Source: Collimonas sp. OK412 | Lineage (GTDB): Bacteria > Pseudomonadota > Gammaproteobacteria > Burkholderiales > Burkholderiaceae_D | Direction: 5' to 3' | Length of the DNA stretch: 64,000 bases | NCBI RefSeq assembly: GCF_900112135.1 | Contig: NZ_FOLC01000008.1 | Span: 62,001-126,000 of the forward strand | Position numbers and translations under genes: made by a program | The notes under the pieces: generated by a model | The model's input: only the letters and a program-made list of their open reading frames with translations | Told to the model about the DNA's origin: nothing | The model's database searches: none | In this document: piece after piece, positions 40,185 to 48,918 of the stretch | Layout: the number at the start of each line of letters is the position of its first letter | Numbering within the stretch: the first letter of the stretch is position 1

Positions 40185-41674
40185 TACTCCGCATTCATTT
40201 TTTTTACGACCCCGTAGCGCAGCAAGGTTGCTTTACGTGCTTCGTCATGCTGCACCAGCGGCAGCGGGTAGTCCTGTCCGAGCTTGATTCCGGCCCGTTC
40301 CAGTTCCCGTGCGGGCGCTAGCCATGGCGCATGGATGTGTTTGCTGTCGAGCGCTGACAGTTGCGGCAGGTAGCGGCGGATGAACTTGCCATCGGCATCG
40401 AATTTCCCGGATTGGGTAAGCGGATTGAAAATGCGGAAATAGGGTTGCGCATCGCAACCCGACGACGCGGCCCATTGCCAGCCGCCGTTATTGGCGGCGA
40501 GATCGAAATCGTTCAGGCGCTCGGCAAAATAACGTTCCCCCCAACGCCAGTCTATGCCGAGATCCTTGATCAGGAAGGAGGCAGCCACCATGCGCAGGCG
40601 ATTGTGCATATAGCCGCTCTGATTGAGTTGCAGCATGGCGGCATCCACCAGCGGATAACCGGTGTGGCCGTCGCACCAGGCTTGGAACAAACTGCGTGCG
40701 CGTTCACCGCTTTCCCATTGGATGGCGTCATAGCCTGGCTTGAAGGCGGCTAGTGCCACATGCGGATGATGATGCAGGATCATGAAATAAAAATCGCGCC
40801 AGATCAATTCCGACAGCCATACCGCAGCACCTCCTGCAGCAGCGCCCTGGTGCAAGGTCTGATACGCGGCGCGGGCCAGCGTGCGAATCGAGATGGTGCC
40901 AAAGCGCAGGTGTATTGAAAGATACGATGGTCCCTTGACGGCGGGAAAATCACGGCTCTGGCCATACCGCCCGATACGCTCCATGAAATCTTCCAGCAGG
41001 GCGGCGGCGCCAGACATGCCTGGCGCGATCTCGAGTTCTCGCAGATTGGTTTTCTTGAATCCCAGCGCGGCCAGGCTGGGGATTGTTTCAGGAGGAGAGG
41101 AGGACGGCGAGGTCAGGCGTGCCGCATATTTTTCTACCTGGTAGGGTTTCAAGAAAGAAGAGCCATCGGCTGCCGCCAGCCTTTTCATCCAGGCGTTCTT
41201 GTAGGGCGTGAATATCGAGAACGGCTGGCCTGCCATGGTCAGTATTTCGTCGCGCTCAAAAATCACCTGGTCCTTGTAGCTGCGCCAGACTCGGCCATCG
41301 GCGGCCAGCAATGCGGCGACATCGGCATCGCGCTGCCGCGCCTGCGGTTCATAGTCGTGGTTGCTGAACACGGCGTTGACGCCGAGTTGCCTTGCCAGCG
41401 CAGGAATGACCTCTCCGGCGGCGCCGTGGCGCACCAGCAGTCCGCTGCCTAATTTGCGCAATTCTAGGTCGAGTTCGATCACGCTGCCGTGGATGAATTC
41501 AACCCGGCGGTCGGCGCTCAGGCCGGCATTCAGCAATGGCTGCAGGATATCGGTATCGAACACGAACACGCAGAACACCGCTGCGCTGGTTTTCAAGGCG
41601 TGGTACAGGGCAGCGTGATCGTACATGCGCAAATCGCGGCGAAACCAGACCAGGGATTTCTCAAATTTCAGCAT
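40184..41674 (-). CDS. phr: Deoxyribodipyrimidine photolyase
   Basis: A light-driven repair enzyme that splits cyclobutane pyrimidine dimers. The 496-residue protein has the N-terminal antenna-binding Rossmann domain (SLVWFRRDLRMYDHAAL) and the C-terminal FAD domain. The latter carries LSIHLRFGTISIR, the ELIWRDFYFMIL block, GYPLVDAAMLQLNQSGYMHNR, DWRWGERYFAE, NNGGWQWAASSGCDAQPYFRIF and the Trp residues of the electron-transfer chain. This pattern fits class I CPD photolyase. It is transcribed alone, convergent with chpA. Confidence 0.95.
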   Translation of the reverse strand: MLKFEKSLVWFRRDLRMYDHAALYHALKTSAAVFCVFVFDTDILQPLLNAGLSADRRVEFIHGSVIELDLELRKLGSGLLVRHGAAGEVIPALARQLGVNAVFSNHDYEPQARQRDADVAALLAADGRVWRSYKDQVIFERDEILTMAGQPFSIFTPYKNAWMKRLAAADGSSFLKPYQVEKYAARLTSPSSSPPETIPSLAALGFKKTNLRELEIAPGMSGAAALLEDFMERIGRYGQSRDFPAVKGPSYLSIHLRFGTISIRTLARAAYQTLHQGAAAGGAAVWLSELIWRDFYFMILHHHPHVALAAFKPGYDAIQWESGERARSLFQAWCDGHTGYPLVDAAMLQLNQSGYMHNRLRMVAASFLIKDLGIDWRWGERYFAERLNDFDLAANNGGWQWAASSGCDAQPYFRIFNPLTQSGKFDADGKFIRRYLPQLSALDSKHIHAPWLAPARELERAGIKLGQDYPLPLVQHDEARKATLLRYGVVKKMNAE

Positions 41675-41802
41675 GAGGGTGCGTTAGGTATGAAAAATGA
41701 ATGATTGCGGGGCAACGCCGAGTCGGCTTGCGGGGACTTTACCCGACATGCGACACTATTCAAAGCGGCTTTAGCGTATTCAAAACTGATAAAATGCGGT
41801 CC

Positions 41803-42453
41803 ATGGCCAAGCTAGATACAACTCCGGACGATTCTCCCGCGCGCAAGGGCGGTGCGAAGGCTGGCGCTGATTCCCCTCCTTTGAATCTGACAAATCATTT
41901 CCTTATTGCAATGCCTTCCATGTTGGACCCCGTTTTCGGCGGGACCGTGGTGTATTTGTGTGAACATAATGCCAACGGTGCGCTGGGCGTGGTGATCAAC
42001 AAGCCGACCGACATGACCATGCAGGTATTGTTCGACCGCATCGATCTCAAGCTTGAAATCAGCCCTGGATTGGGTTTCGACGACCCGATCGCCGACCGGC
42101 CCGTCATGTTTGGCGGCCCGGTCCAGGTTGAGCGCGGTTTTGTGCTGCATGCGCCGATCAAGAATTATTCCTCAACCTTGAAAGTGACGGACCAGATCGC
42201 CATGACCACCTCCAAGGACGTGCTGGAAGAAGTGGCGCATGGCAGCGGCCCGCAGCGCATCCTGGTCAGCCTCGGCTGTTCCGGCTGGAGCGCCGGCCAG
42301 CTGGAAAGCGAGATTGTCCACAACGGCTGGCTGACTGTCGCCGCCGACCCCGCCATCATTTTTGAATTGCCGATTGCCGAGCGGTTTGCCGCCGCGGTGA
42401 ATCTGCTGGGGATTTCGCCGTACATGCTGACCTCGGAATCCGGGCGTGCGTGA
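41803..42453 (+). CDS. YqgE/AlgH family protein (DUF179)
   Basis: A 216-residue protein of the widespread YqgE/AlgH family, whose biochemical role is unknown. Family blocks are NHFLIAMPSMLDPVFGGTVVYLCEHN, of which FLIAMPSMLDPVF is the signature, then GALGVVINKP, VMFGGPVQVERGFVLH and LVSLGCSGWSAGQLE. An alternative ATG lies at 41794 (MRS added). TAAAAT at 41790-41795 could be a -10 element, which would make the mRNA nearly leaderless from the 41803 start; this is tentative. It is followed by ruvX, the usual partner. Confidence 0.92.
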   Translation: MAKLDTTPDDSPARKGGAKAGADSPPLNLTNHFLIAMPSMLDPVFGGTVVYLCEHNANGALGVVINKPTDMTMQVLFDRIDLKLEISPGLGFDDPIADRPVMFGGPVQVERGFVLHAPIKNYSSTLKVTDQIAMTTSKDVLEEVAHGSGPQRILVSLGCSGWSAGQLESEIVHNGWLTVAADPAIIFELPIAERFAAAVNLLGISPYMLTSESGRA

Positions 42454-42483
42454 GTTGCCGAAAGATCTGTGCGGGAACCTGGC

Positions 42484-42903
42484 ATGGCTGGCGTGACGGA
42501 CATTGCAGGCACCGTGCTGGGATTTGATTTCGGCCTGAAACGCATCGGCGTGGCGGTCGGCAACACCGTGCTGAAGCAGGCGCAGCCGTTGCAGGTCATC
42601 AGCGCAGCCACCAACGACGGCAAGTTTGCCGAAATCTCGGCCCTGGTCAAAGAATGGCAGCCGGTGTTGTGCGTAGTGGGTCTGCCCTTGCATCCGGACG
42701 GCGCAACGCACGAGATGAGCGTCCGCTGCCAGCGTTTTGCCAACCAGCTGCACGGCCGCTACGATGTCGCCACGGTGCTGGTCGATGAACGCTATTCGTC
42801 GGCGGTGATCAAGCAGCAGCGGGGAGATGTGATCGACGACCAGGCTGCCGCGATCATCCTGCAGCAGTATTTTGACGGTTTGCCTGACGATTTATCTGTA
42901 TGA
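42484..42903 (+). CDS. ruvX: Putative pre-16S rRNA nuclease / Holliday junction resolvase homologue
   Basis: YqgF/RuvX is a small RNase H-fold nuclease implicated in 16S rRNA 5' maturation. The 139-residue product has VLGFDFGLKRIGVAVGN with the first catalytic Asp, CVVGLPLHPDGATHEMS, VDERYSSAVI with the catalytic Glu, and DDQAAAIILQQYFD with the last acidic residue. A GTG at 42469 would add five residues; the ATG at 42484 is chosen. It lies between yqgE and pyrR, a conserved arrangement. Confidence 0.93.
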   Translation: MAGVTDIAGTVLGFDFGLKRIGVAVGNTVLKQAQPLQVISAATNDGKFAEISALVKEWQPVLCVVGLPLHPDGATHEMSVRCQRFANQLHGRYDVATVLVDERYSSAVIKQQRGDVIDDQAAAIILQQYFDGLPDDLSV

Positions 42904-42927
42904 CCTTGACTTAGCGGTGAAGATGCA

Positions 42928-43449
42928 ATGACTACAACCACTCCCCAATTCGATGCCGAAGCGCTGTACCAGGTGCTTGAGGCAAAAGTAACGGCAGCCC
43001 TGGCGCAGGCCGACAATGTCGCTGTCATCGGCATCTACTCTGGCGGCGCCTGGATCGCCGAACGCCTGGTGGCGGCCCTGCGCCTGAATCCGGCTGAGCG
43101 TCTTGGCTTTATCGATGTCTCGTTCTACCGCGACGACTTTTCCGAAAAGGGATTGCGCGCCGACATCAAGCCGACCCAGATTCCGTTCGACGTCGACGAC
43201 GCCACCATCCTGCTGGTGGACGACGTGCTGTACACCGGCCGCACCACGCGTGCGGCGATCAACGAATTGTTCGACTACGGCCGCCCCAGGAAAATCATGC
43301 TGGCGGCGCTGATCGACCGTGGCGAGCGCGACTTGCCGGTAGCCGCCGATTTCATCGCCGATGCGGTGACGCTGCAACCGGGCCAGTCCTTACAACTTCA
43401 ACGCGCCGACGACGGCAGCTTCACTTTAATCATCCAATCCAATGCTTAA
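42928..43449 (+). CDS. pyrR: PyrR bifunctional pyrimidine regulator / uracil phosphoribosyltransferase
   Basis: A 173-residue phosphoribosyltransferase-fold protein. The PRPP loop is [20 protein letters not shown], and [14 protein letters not shown] and FYRDDF are typical PyrR blocks. In Gram-positives PyrR attenuates pyr operons by binding mRNA in response to UMP; in proteobacteria that role is less clear. I see no attenuator before pyrB: the genes overlap by 8 nt, leaving no leader. Uracil phosphoribosyltransferase activity is therefore the safer inference here. Confidence 0.9.
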   Translation: MTTTTPQFDAEALYQVLEAKVTAALAQADNVAVIGIYSGGAWIAERLVAALRLNPAERLGFIDVSFYRDDFSEKGLRADIKPTQIPFDVDDATILLVDDVLYTGRTTRAAINELFDYGRPRKIMLAALIDRGERDLPVAADFIADAVTLQPGQSLQLQRADDGSFTLIIQSNA

Positions 43450-44401
43450 TCCCCAACTCAATAAAAACGGCGAACTGCAACATCTGTTGACGATCGAGGG
43501 ACTGCCGACTTCCGTCGTCACGCATATCCTGGACACAGCTTCTTCCTTTGTCGGCGTCAGCGACCGCGATGTCAAGAAAGTGCCGCTGATGCGCGGCAAA
43601 AGCGTGTTCAACCTGTTCTTTGAAAACTCCACGCGCACCCGCACCACTTTCGAAATCGCCTCCAAGCGCCTGTCGGCCGATGTCATCAATCTGAATATCT
43701 CGGCCTCCAGCGCCAGCAAGGGCGAATCGCTGCTGGACACCATCGACAACCTGTCGGCCATGCACGCCGACATGTTCGTGGTGCGCCACGCGCAGTCAGG
43801 CGCTCCGTACCTGATCGCCAAGCACCTGACCGATACCCGGCAGCATCACGTCCATGTGGTGAACGCCGGCGACGGCCGCCATGCCCACCCGACCCAGGGT
43901 TTGCTGGACATGTACACGATCCGCCACTACAAGAAAGACTTCAGCAACCTGACAGTGGCGATCGTCGGCGACATCTTGCATAGCCGCGTGGCGCGTTCAG
44001 ACATCCATGGATTGACCACCTTGGGCGTGCCGGAAGTGCGCGCCATCGGCCCTCGCACTTTGCTGCCCAGCGGCCTGGAGCAGATGGGCGTGCGCGTCTT
44101 CACCGACATGAACGAAGGCTTGAAAGGCGTCGACGTGATCATCATGCTGCGCCTGCAGAATGAACGCATGAGCGGCGCCTTGCTGCCGTCGGCGCAGGAA
44201 TTCTTCAAGAGCTACGGCCTGACGCCGGAACGCCTGGCGCTGGCCAAGCCGGATGCGATCGTGATGCACCCGGGGCCGATGAACCGCGGCGTGGAAATCG
44301 ACTCGGCGGTTGCCGACGGCGCGCAGGCGGTGATCCTGCCGCAGGTGACATTCGGCATTGCGGTGCGGATGGCGGTCATGAGTATTTTGGCGGGTAATTA
44401 G
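43442..44401 (+). CDS. pyrB: Aspartate carbamoyltransferase catalytic subunit
   Basis: PyrB joins carbamoyl phosphate and aspartate, the first committed step of pyrimidine synthesis. The 319-residue chain has the carbamoyl phosphate site [19 protein letters not shown], the S/K loop [38 protein letters not shown] and MHPGPMNRG. No pyrI regulatory gene is present; a PyrC'-like gene follows 135 nt later. That matches ATCases which assemble with an inactive dihydroorotase homologue, as in Pseudomonas. Hairpin element copy D lies between the two genes. Confidence 0.96.
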   Translation: MLNPQLNKNGELQHLLTIEGLPTSVVTHILDTASSFVGVSDRDVKKVPLMRGKSVFNLFFENSTRTRTTFEIASKRLSADVINLNISASSASKGESLLDTIDNLSAMHADMFVVRHAQSGAPYLIAKHLTDTRQHHVHVVNAGDGRHAHPTQGLLDMYTIRHYKKDFSNLTVAIVGDILHSRVARSDIHGLTTLGVPEVRAIGPRTLLPSGLEQMGVRVFTDMNEGLKGVDVIIMLRLQNERMSGALLPSAQEFFKSYGLTPERLALAKPDAIVMHPGPMNRGVEIDSAVADGAQAVILPQVTFGIAVRMAVMSILAGN

Positions 44402-44463
44402 CGTTATCGTAGTTGTTTCTGTTTTGCACAGTATTACGTAGCTCCAAACTTCCAGTTTAGCCA

Positions 44464-44519
44464 GTTGGGGACAGGGTAATTCGTCGCGCTACGGCGACTC
44501 TTAAACTCTGTCCCGCAAT
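44464..44519 (+). repeat. Dispersed intergenic hairpin element, copy D
   Basis: The outer arms GGACAGGGT (44469-44477) and ACTCTGTCC (44505-44513) are complementary except for one G-T pair. The inner stem GTCGC (44483-44487) and GCGAC (44494-44498) is the same as in copy A. The core ends CCCGCAAT 17 nt before the dihydroorotase-like start. It lies between pyrB and the pyrC'-like gene, in the same orientation to transcription as copies B and C. Confidence 0.88.
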
Positions 44520-44536
44520 ATAGAATAATTTTACAG

Positions 44537-45826
44537 ATGAAACTTCACATCAAAAACGGCCGCCTGATTGACCCGGCAAACAATATCGATGCCCAGCAGG
44601 ACCTGTTCATTGCCGCCGGCAAGATCGTCGGCGTCGGCAGCGCGCCGGCCGATTTCACCGCCAACAAGACGATAGACGCCAGCGGCCTGGTGGTGGCGCC
44701 GGGCCTGGTCGACCTGAGCGTGCGCCTGCGCGAGCCCGGTTACGAATACAAGGCAACCCTGGAATCGGAAATGCAGGCAGCCATGCAGGGCGGCGTCACC
44801 AGCCTGGTGTGTCCGCCCGATACCGATCCGGTGCTCGATGAGCCGGGCCTGGTGGAAATGCTGAAGCATCGCGCCAAGAGCCTGAACCAGGCGCATGTCT
44901 ATCCTCTGGGCGCGTTGACAGTCGGCCTCAAGGGCAAGGAACTGACCGAGATGGCCGAGCTGACCGACGCCGGCTGCATCGGCTTCGCCCAGGCGGAAGA
45001 GCCGATCCTGGACACCACCGTCCTGCTGCGCGCCATGCAGTACGCACGCACCTTCAGCTATACAGTCTGGCTGCGGCCGCAAGATCCTTACCTGGGGCAT
45101 GGCGGCATCGCGCATAGCGGCGCAGTCGCTTCGCGGCTTGGCCTGTCGGGCGTGCCGACCATGGCGGAAACGATTCGCCTGCAGACCATTTTCGAACTGG
45201 TGCGTGCGACCGGCGCCCGCGTGCATTTGTGCCGCATTTCATCGGCGCCGGGACTGGAACTGATCCGCGCCGCCAAGAAAGAAGGCTTGCCGATCACTTG
45301 CGACGTCGGTGCCCATCACATCCACATGACCGACGTCGATATCGGTTTCTTCGATTCCAACGCCAGGATGACGCCGCCGTTCCGCTCGCAGCGCGACCGC
45401 GATGCCATCCGCCAGGCGCTGCTGGATGGCACCGTCGACGCCATCTGCTCGGACCACACGCCGGTCGACGACGATGAAAAACTGCTGCCGTTCGGCGAAG
45501 CAACGCCCGGCGCCACCGGCCTCGAACTGCTGCTGTCGCTGGCCCTGAAGTGGGCCGAAGAATGTGTGGTCCCGGAGCAGCAAAGGGTCAGCCGCGCGCT
45601 GGCGAAAATCACCACCGACGCCGCCGGCGTGGCCGGCCTGGCTGCCGGCCGGCTGACGATCGGCAGCGTCGCCGATATCTGCCTGTTCGATCCCGCCGTG
45701 CGCTGGACCGTGGAAGCCAAGGAACTGGCCAGCCAGGGCAAACACACGCCATTCCTCGGGTATGAGCTGTGCGGACGCGTGAAAACCACGATTGTGGCTG
45801 GCCATATAGCATTTGAGCGCGCATGA
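44537..45826 (+). CDS. Dihydroorotase homologue, probably non-catalytic PyrC' (PyrX)
   Basis: A 429-residue amidohydrolase-fold protein of the class I dihydroorotase group. It begins MKLHIKNGRLIDPANNID and ends with GSVADICLFDP. At the place of the usual DxHxH metal site, it reads GLVDLSVRLREPGYE: both His of HxH are missing (S and R). ICSDHTPVDDDEK keeps the Asp but has Val for the usual His. In Pseudomonas, such PyrC' proteins are inactive and serve as partners of PyrB in ATCase assembly. By that analogy this one is structural, and a separate active pyrC should exist elsewhere. It overlaps the acyltransferase gene by 4 nt. Confidence 0.87.
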   Translation: MKLHIKNGRLIDPANNIDAQQDLFIAAGKIVGVGSAPADFTANKTIDASGLVVAPGLVDLSVRLREPGYEYKATLESEMQAAMQGGVTSLVCPPDTDPVLDEPGLVEMLKHRAKSLNQAHVYPLGALTVGLKGKELTEMAELTDAGCIGFAQAEEPILDTTVLLRAMQYARTFSYTVWLRPQDPYLGHGGIAHSGAVASRLGLSGVPTMAETIRLQTIFELVRATGARVHLCRISSAPGLELIRAAKKEGLPITCDVGAHHIHMTDVDIGFFDSNARMTPPFRSQRDRDAIRQALLDGTVDAICSDHTPVDDDEKLLPFGEATPGATGLELLLSLALKWAEECVVPEQQRVSRALAKITTDAAGVAGLAAGRLTIGSVADICLFDPAVRWTVEAKELASQGKHTPFLGYELCGRVKTTIVAGHIAFERA

Positions 45827-46584
45827 AGCAGCTGCGGTTCGCCTTGCGCCTGGCACGGGTGCTGCTGCACCTGCTCGTCGGCCTGTGGACTTGCGCCACG
45901 GTGTTTCCCTTGACCGACAGCGCAGGGCGGCAGCGGCGCATACGGCTGTGGTCGATCCAGCTGCTGGCGATCTGCCGGGTCCGGGTCACGCTGCGTAATC
46001 CGCAGGACAGTGTGGCCGCGGCGCGCGCCCTGATCGTCGCCAACCATGTTTCGTGGCTGGATATCTTCGTCATCAATTCGATCCAGACCTGCCAGTTCGT
46101 GGCCAAGTCGGATATCCGCGACTGGCCCTTGATCGGCTGGCTGTGTGAAAAGGGCGGCACGATTTTTATCGCACGCGGCAAGCAGCGCGATGTACGGCGC
46201 ATATTCCAGGGGCTGGTGACCAGTATCGAAGCAGGCGCGCGGGTTGCCTTCTTCCCTGAGGGGACCACGGCGGCGCAGGGTTCGCTCTTGCCTTTCCACG
46301 CCAACCTGTTCGAAGCCGCGCTCGACGCCAAGGTGCCGGTGCAGCCGTATGCCTTGCGCTACCTGGATGAACAGGGAGCGCTGCATCCGGCGGCGGATTT
46401 TATCGGCGACATGACGTTTGCCGAAAGCATGCTGGCGATCCTGAAAGCGCCGTCGATGAGAGCCGAGCTGATCCAGCTGGCGCCTATCGATACGACCGGA
46501 TCGCATCGCCGCGACCTGGCCGTCCTCGCGCGTACTTCGATTGCCGAGGCGCTGGAGATCACGGAAAAGGAAGGGGTCGCCTAG
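45823..46584 (+). CDS. 1-acyl-sn-glycerol-3-phosphate acyltransferase (PlsC family)
   Basis: A 253-residue membrane-associated acyltransferase. The catalytic HX4D motif is NHVSWLDIF (about residues 71-79), the substrate block FFPEGTTAAQGSLLPFHANLFEAA begins near 145, and PVQPYALRY follows. An N-terminal hydrophobic segment (about 8-27) anchors it. The family makes phosphatidic acid; some members act on ornithine lipids instead, which cannot be excluded. It overlaps the pyrC' stop by 4 nt. Its stop codon lies in a 14-bp tandem repeat. Confidence 0.9.
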   Translation: MKQLRFALRLARVLLHLLVGLWTCATVFPLTDSAGRQRRIRLWSIQLLAICRVRVTLRNPQDSVAAARALIVANHVSWLDIFVINSIQTCQFVAKSDIRDWPLIGWLCEKGGTIFIARGKQRDVRRIFQGLVTSIEAGARVAFFPEGTTAAQGSLLPFHANLFEAALDAKVPVQPYALRYLDEQGALHPAADFIGDMTFAESMLAILKAPSMRAELIQLAPIDTTGSHRRDLAVLARTSIAEALEITEKEGVA

Positions 46585-46614
46585 ACGGGGTCGCCCAGAC
46601 GGGGCCGCCTAGAC
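46573..46614 (+). repeat. Three tandem 14-bp repeats across the plsC-type stop codon
   Basis: GGGGTCGCCTAGAC, GGGGTCGCCCAGAC and GGGGCCGCCTAGAC follow each other directly (46573-46586, 46587-46600, 46601-46614), with one change per unit. The gene's TAG stop is in the first unit. Because 14 is not a multiple of 3, unit gain or loss after the stop would not alter the protein, but loss of the first TAG would. Confidence 0.85.
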
Positions 46615-46632
46615 GCGGTAGAAACCTGAGTT

Positions 46633-47466
46633 TTATCCCGGCCGCTGCGCTTGCGGGCAGCTGACCTGAAACAGCTGCCGGTCGGCCAGCCGTACCGCGG
46701 TAAGCTTGCCGCCCCACACGCAGCCGGTATCCAGTCCTATCAGGTTCGGCCTGAGCACCAGCCCCAGGGTCGACCAATGGCCGTACACCACCGTCACGTC
46801 CTGGGTCTGCCGTTGCGGCACATCGAACCAGGGCAGGTAGCCGGGCATGGAGATGCCGGTGCTTTCCTTGGCCGCCAGCTCCATGGTTCCGTCCTCAGTG
46901 CAAAACCGCAATCGCGTCAACGCGTTGACGATGCAGCGCAAGCGTTCGTTGCCTTGCAGCGCATCGTCCCAGCGCAAGGGCTGGTTGCCATACATTTCGC
47001 GCAAAAAGCCGACCCAATGCGGGCCGCGCAGCACAGCCTCGACTTCCTGCGCCAGCGCGACCGTCTTGGCGGCGGACCATTGCGGCAGCACGCCGGCGTG
47101 CAAGAACAGATGGTCCTGTTCCTGTAGCGCCAGCGGCCGCTGCCTGAGCCAGTCAAGCAGTTCGTCGCGATCGGGCGCGTCCAGGATCTCTTGCAGCGTG
47201 TCGGCCTTGTGCAGTTTGCGGATGCCGTGCGCGGCCGCCAGCAGGTGCAGGTCGTGGTTGCCGAGCAGGGCCTGGGCGCGATCGCCGAGGGAGCGGATCA
47301 GCCTGAGCGTCGCCAGCGATTGCGGGCCGCGGTTGACCAGGTCGCCGACGAAAATCAGGCGTGCATCCGGGGTGGCTGCGTCGATGCGCTCCAACAGGTT
47401 CAGCAGGCTTTGGTGGCAGCCTTGCAAATCGCCGACGGCATATAGGGTGGGACTGATAGATGTCAT
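46633..47466 (-). CDS. apaH: Symmetrical bis(5'-nucleosyl)-tetraphosphatase (Ap4A hydrolase)
   Basis: ApaH cleaves diadenosine tetraphosphate into two ADP. The 277-residue metallophosphatase has the three canonical blocks near the N-terminus: [36 protein letters not shown] and [24 protein letters not shown] and [17 protein letters not shown] come near the C-terminus. The frame is open seven codons upstream, but the ATG at 47466 gives the standard start [13 protein letters not shown]. It is transcribed away from the polysaccharide locus, whose upstream region it borders. Confidence 0.95.
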   Translation of the reverse strand: MTSISPTLYAVGDLQGCHQSLLNLLERIDAATPDARLIFVGDLVNRGPQSLATLRLIRSLGDRAQALLGNHDLHLLAAAHGIRKLHKADTLQEILDAPDRDELLDWLRQRPLALQEQDHLFLHAGVLPQWSAAKTVALAQEVEAVLRGPHWVGFLREMYGNQPLRWDDALQGNERLRCIVNALTRLRFCTEDGTMELAAKESTGISMPGYLPWFDVPQRQTQDVTVVYGHWSTLGLVLRPNLIGLDTGCVWGGKLTAVRLADRQLFQVSCPQAQRPG

Positions 47467-47838
47467 ATTTTGCAGCGATGGAAGCAATGGAGTCCGCCAT
47501 TGTAGATCGCTAGCCGGTTTTTCAGATACCTATTGTGGTTTGGCCGCAAGAGCAATACACAATACAGGATGGGCAATGTGGCACTTCCAAGGTTTGTTGT
47601 GGTCTGAAGCTTACTATTTAATGTCCAGTGTTGTTGAGTTGTTATTTCGCAACAATTTGTTACATTGCTTACCGCTCTGTACTTGGTCAAATGCGGGGAA
47701 ATGATATTTAGGTAACTTATATTGCTTGCGAATAGTGGATAATTCAAGGTTACGCACGAATTTGGTGATTTCGAAGAAATGCGCGGTATCCGCTGATTGC
47801 GGCGCAAGGCTTCAGAACTCTATTTTTAGGATATATAC
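47467..47838 (+). promoter_or_regulatory. 372-nt AT-rich region upstream of the rml operon
   Basis: No gene is supported here. It separates divergent apaH and rmlB and must contain both promoters. One weak sigma-70 candidate is TTGGTC (47683-47688) with TATTTA (47705-47710), a 16-nt spacer. TTGTT and AACAA flank a 7-nt centre near 47639-47655, a possible operator-like dyad. Positions 47616-47645 match 26 of 30 bases of a site upstream of gmd. I looked for a JUMPStart/ops element and found none. Confidence 0.5.
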
Positions 47839-48918
47839 ATGATATTTATTACTGGCGGAGCGGGCTTTATCGGTTCCAATTTCGTACTCGACTGGCTGGC
47901 GCAAAATGATGAGCCTGTGATTAACTTCGATAAGCTGACTTATGCTGGAAATATGAACAATCTGGCGAGCGTTCGCCAAGATCCGCGCCACATCTTTGTA
48001 CACGGTGATATCGGCGATACCGCCCAAGTTGCAGCCCTCCTTGCGCAATATAAACCGCGCGCCATTGTCCACTTTGCCGCGGAGAGTCATGTTGACCGTT
48101 CCATTCACGGTCCTGCAGCTTTTGTGGAGACCAATGTCAATGGTACTTTTGGCTTGCTGGAAGCTGCTCGCTCCTATTGGAGCGCATTGCCAGACGCCGA
48201 AAAGACGGCATTCCGCTTTCTGCACGTGTCGACCGACGAAGTCTACGGTACGCTGGGGCCCGACGATGCGCCGTTTACCGAAAACACGCAGTACGCGCCC
48301 AACAGTCCGTACTCGGCATCGAAAGCGGCTTCCGATCATCTGGTCCGGTCTTATCACCACACCTACGGATTGCCGACGCTGACCACCAATTGCTCCAACA
48401 ACTATGGTTCATACCATTTCCCGGAAAAACTGATTCCGTTGATTATCACCAATGCCCGCGCCGGCAAGCCACTGCCGATATACGGCGACGGCCAGCAAGT
48501 GCGCGACTGGCTTTATGTAAGCGATCACTGCGCAGCAATACGCCGCGTGCTGGAAGCGGGTAAACCGGGGGAGGTATACAACATCGGCGGCTGGAATGAG
48601 AAAGCCAACCTGGACGTGGTCCATACCCTGTGCGATATCCTGGACGAACTCGATCCGAAGGCGGCCGGCAGTTACCGCGACCAGATCACCTACGTTACCG
48701 ACCGCCCCGGCCATGACCGCCGCTATGCCATCGACGCGCGCAAGATCGAGCGTGAACTGGGCTGGAAACCGGTGGAAACCTTTGATACCGGCATCCGCAA
48801 GACGGTCCGGTGGTATCTGGCCAACCAAGATTGGGTAAAGGATGTCCAGTCCGGGGACTATCTGAAATGGGTTGAAAAAAATTACCAGCAGCGCCAGAGC
48901 TCTGCGGAGGTTAAATAA
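47839..48918 (+). CDS. rmlB: dTDP-glucose 4,6-dehydratase
   Basis: RmlB makes dTDP-4-keto-6-deoxyglucose, step 2 of dTDP-L-rhamnose synthesis. The 359-residue SDR protein has the NAD loop [31 protein letters not shown], the catalytic [10 protein letters not shown] and [15 protein letters not shown] (Tyr/Lys). [18 protein letters not shown] and [18 protein letters not shown] are also typical. It starts the polysaccharide operon, after an AT-rich 372-nt region. The stop overlaps the rmlA start by 1 nt. Confidence 0.97.
   Translation: MIFITGGAGFIGSNFVLDWLAQNDEPVINFDKLTYAGNMNNLASVRQDPRHIFVHGDIGDTAQVAALLAQYKPRAIVHFAAESHVDRSIHGPAAFVETNVNGTFGLLEAARSYWSALPDAEKTAFRFLHVSTDEVYGTLGPDDAPFTENTQYAPNSPYSASKAASDHLVRSYHHTYGLPTLTTNCSNNYGSYHFPEKLIPLIITNARAGKPLPIYGDGQQVRDWLYVSDHCAAIRRVLEAGKPGEVYNIGGWNEKANLDVVHTLCDILDELDPKAAGSYRDQITYVTDRPGHDRRYAIDARKIERELGWKPVETFDTGIRKTVRWYLANQDWVKDVQSGDYLKWVEKNYQQRQSSAEVK

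Noticed and set aside
41713-41730. Near-palindrome (GCCGA/TCGGC) between phr and yqgE
   Set aside because: The arms are only 5 bp with imperfect flanks in GC-rich sequence; it is likely chance.
42904-43441. PyrR-dependent RNA attenuator for pyrB
   Set aside because: pyrR and pyrB overlap by 8 nt and only 24 nt separate ruvX from pyrR, leaving no room for terminator/antiterminator structures.
46612-46622. GCGGTAG resembling the core of the ops/JUMPStart element before the polysaccharide locus
   Set aside because: It lies more than 1.2 kb upstream of rmlB, beyond apaH on the other strand, and only part of the element matches.
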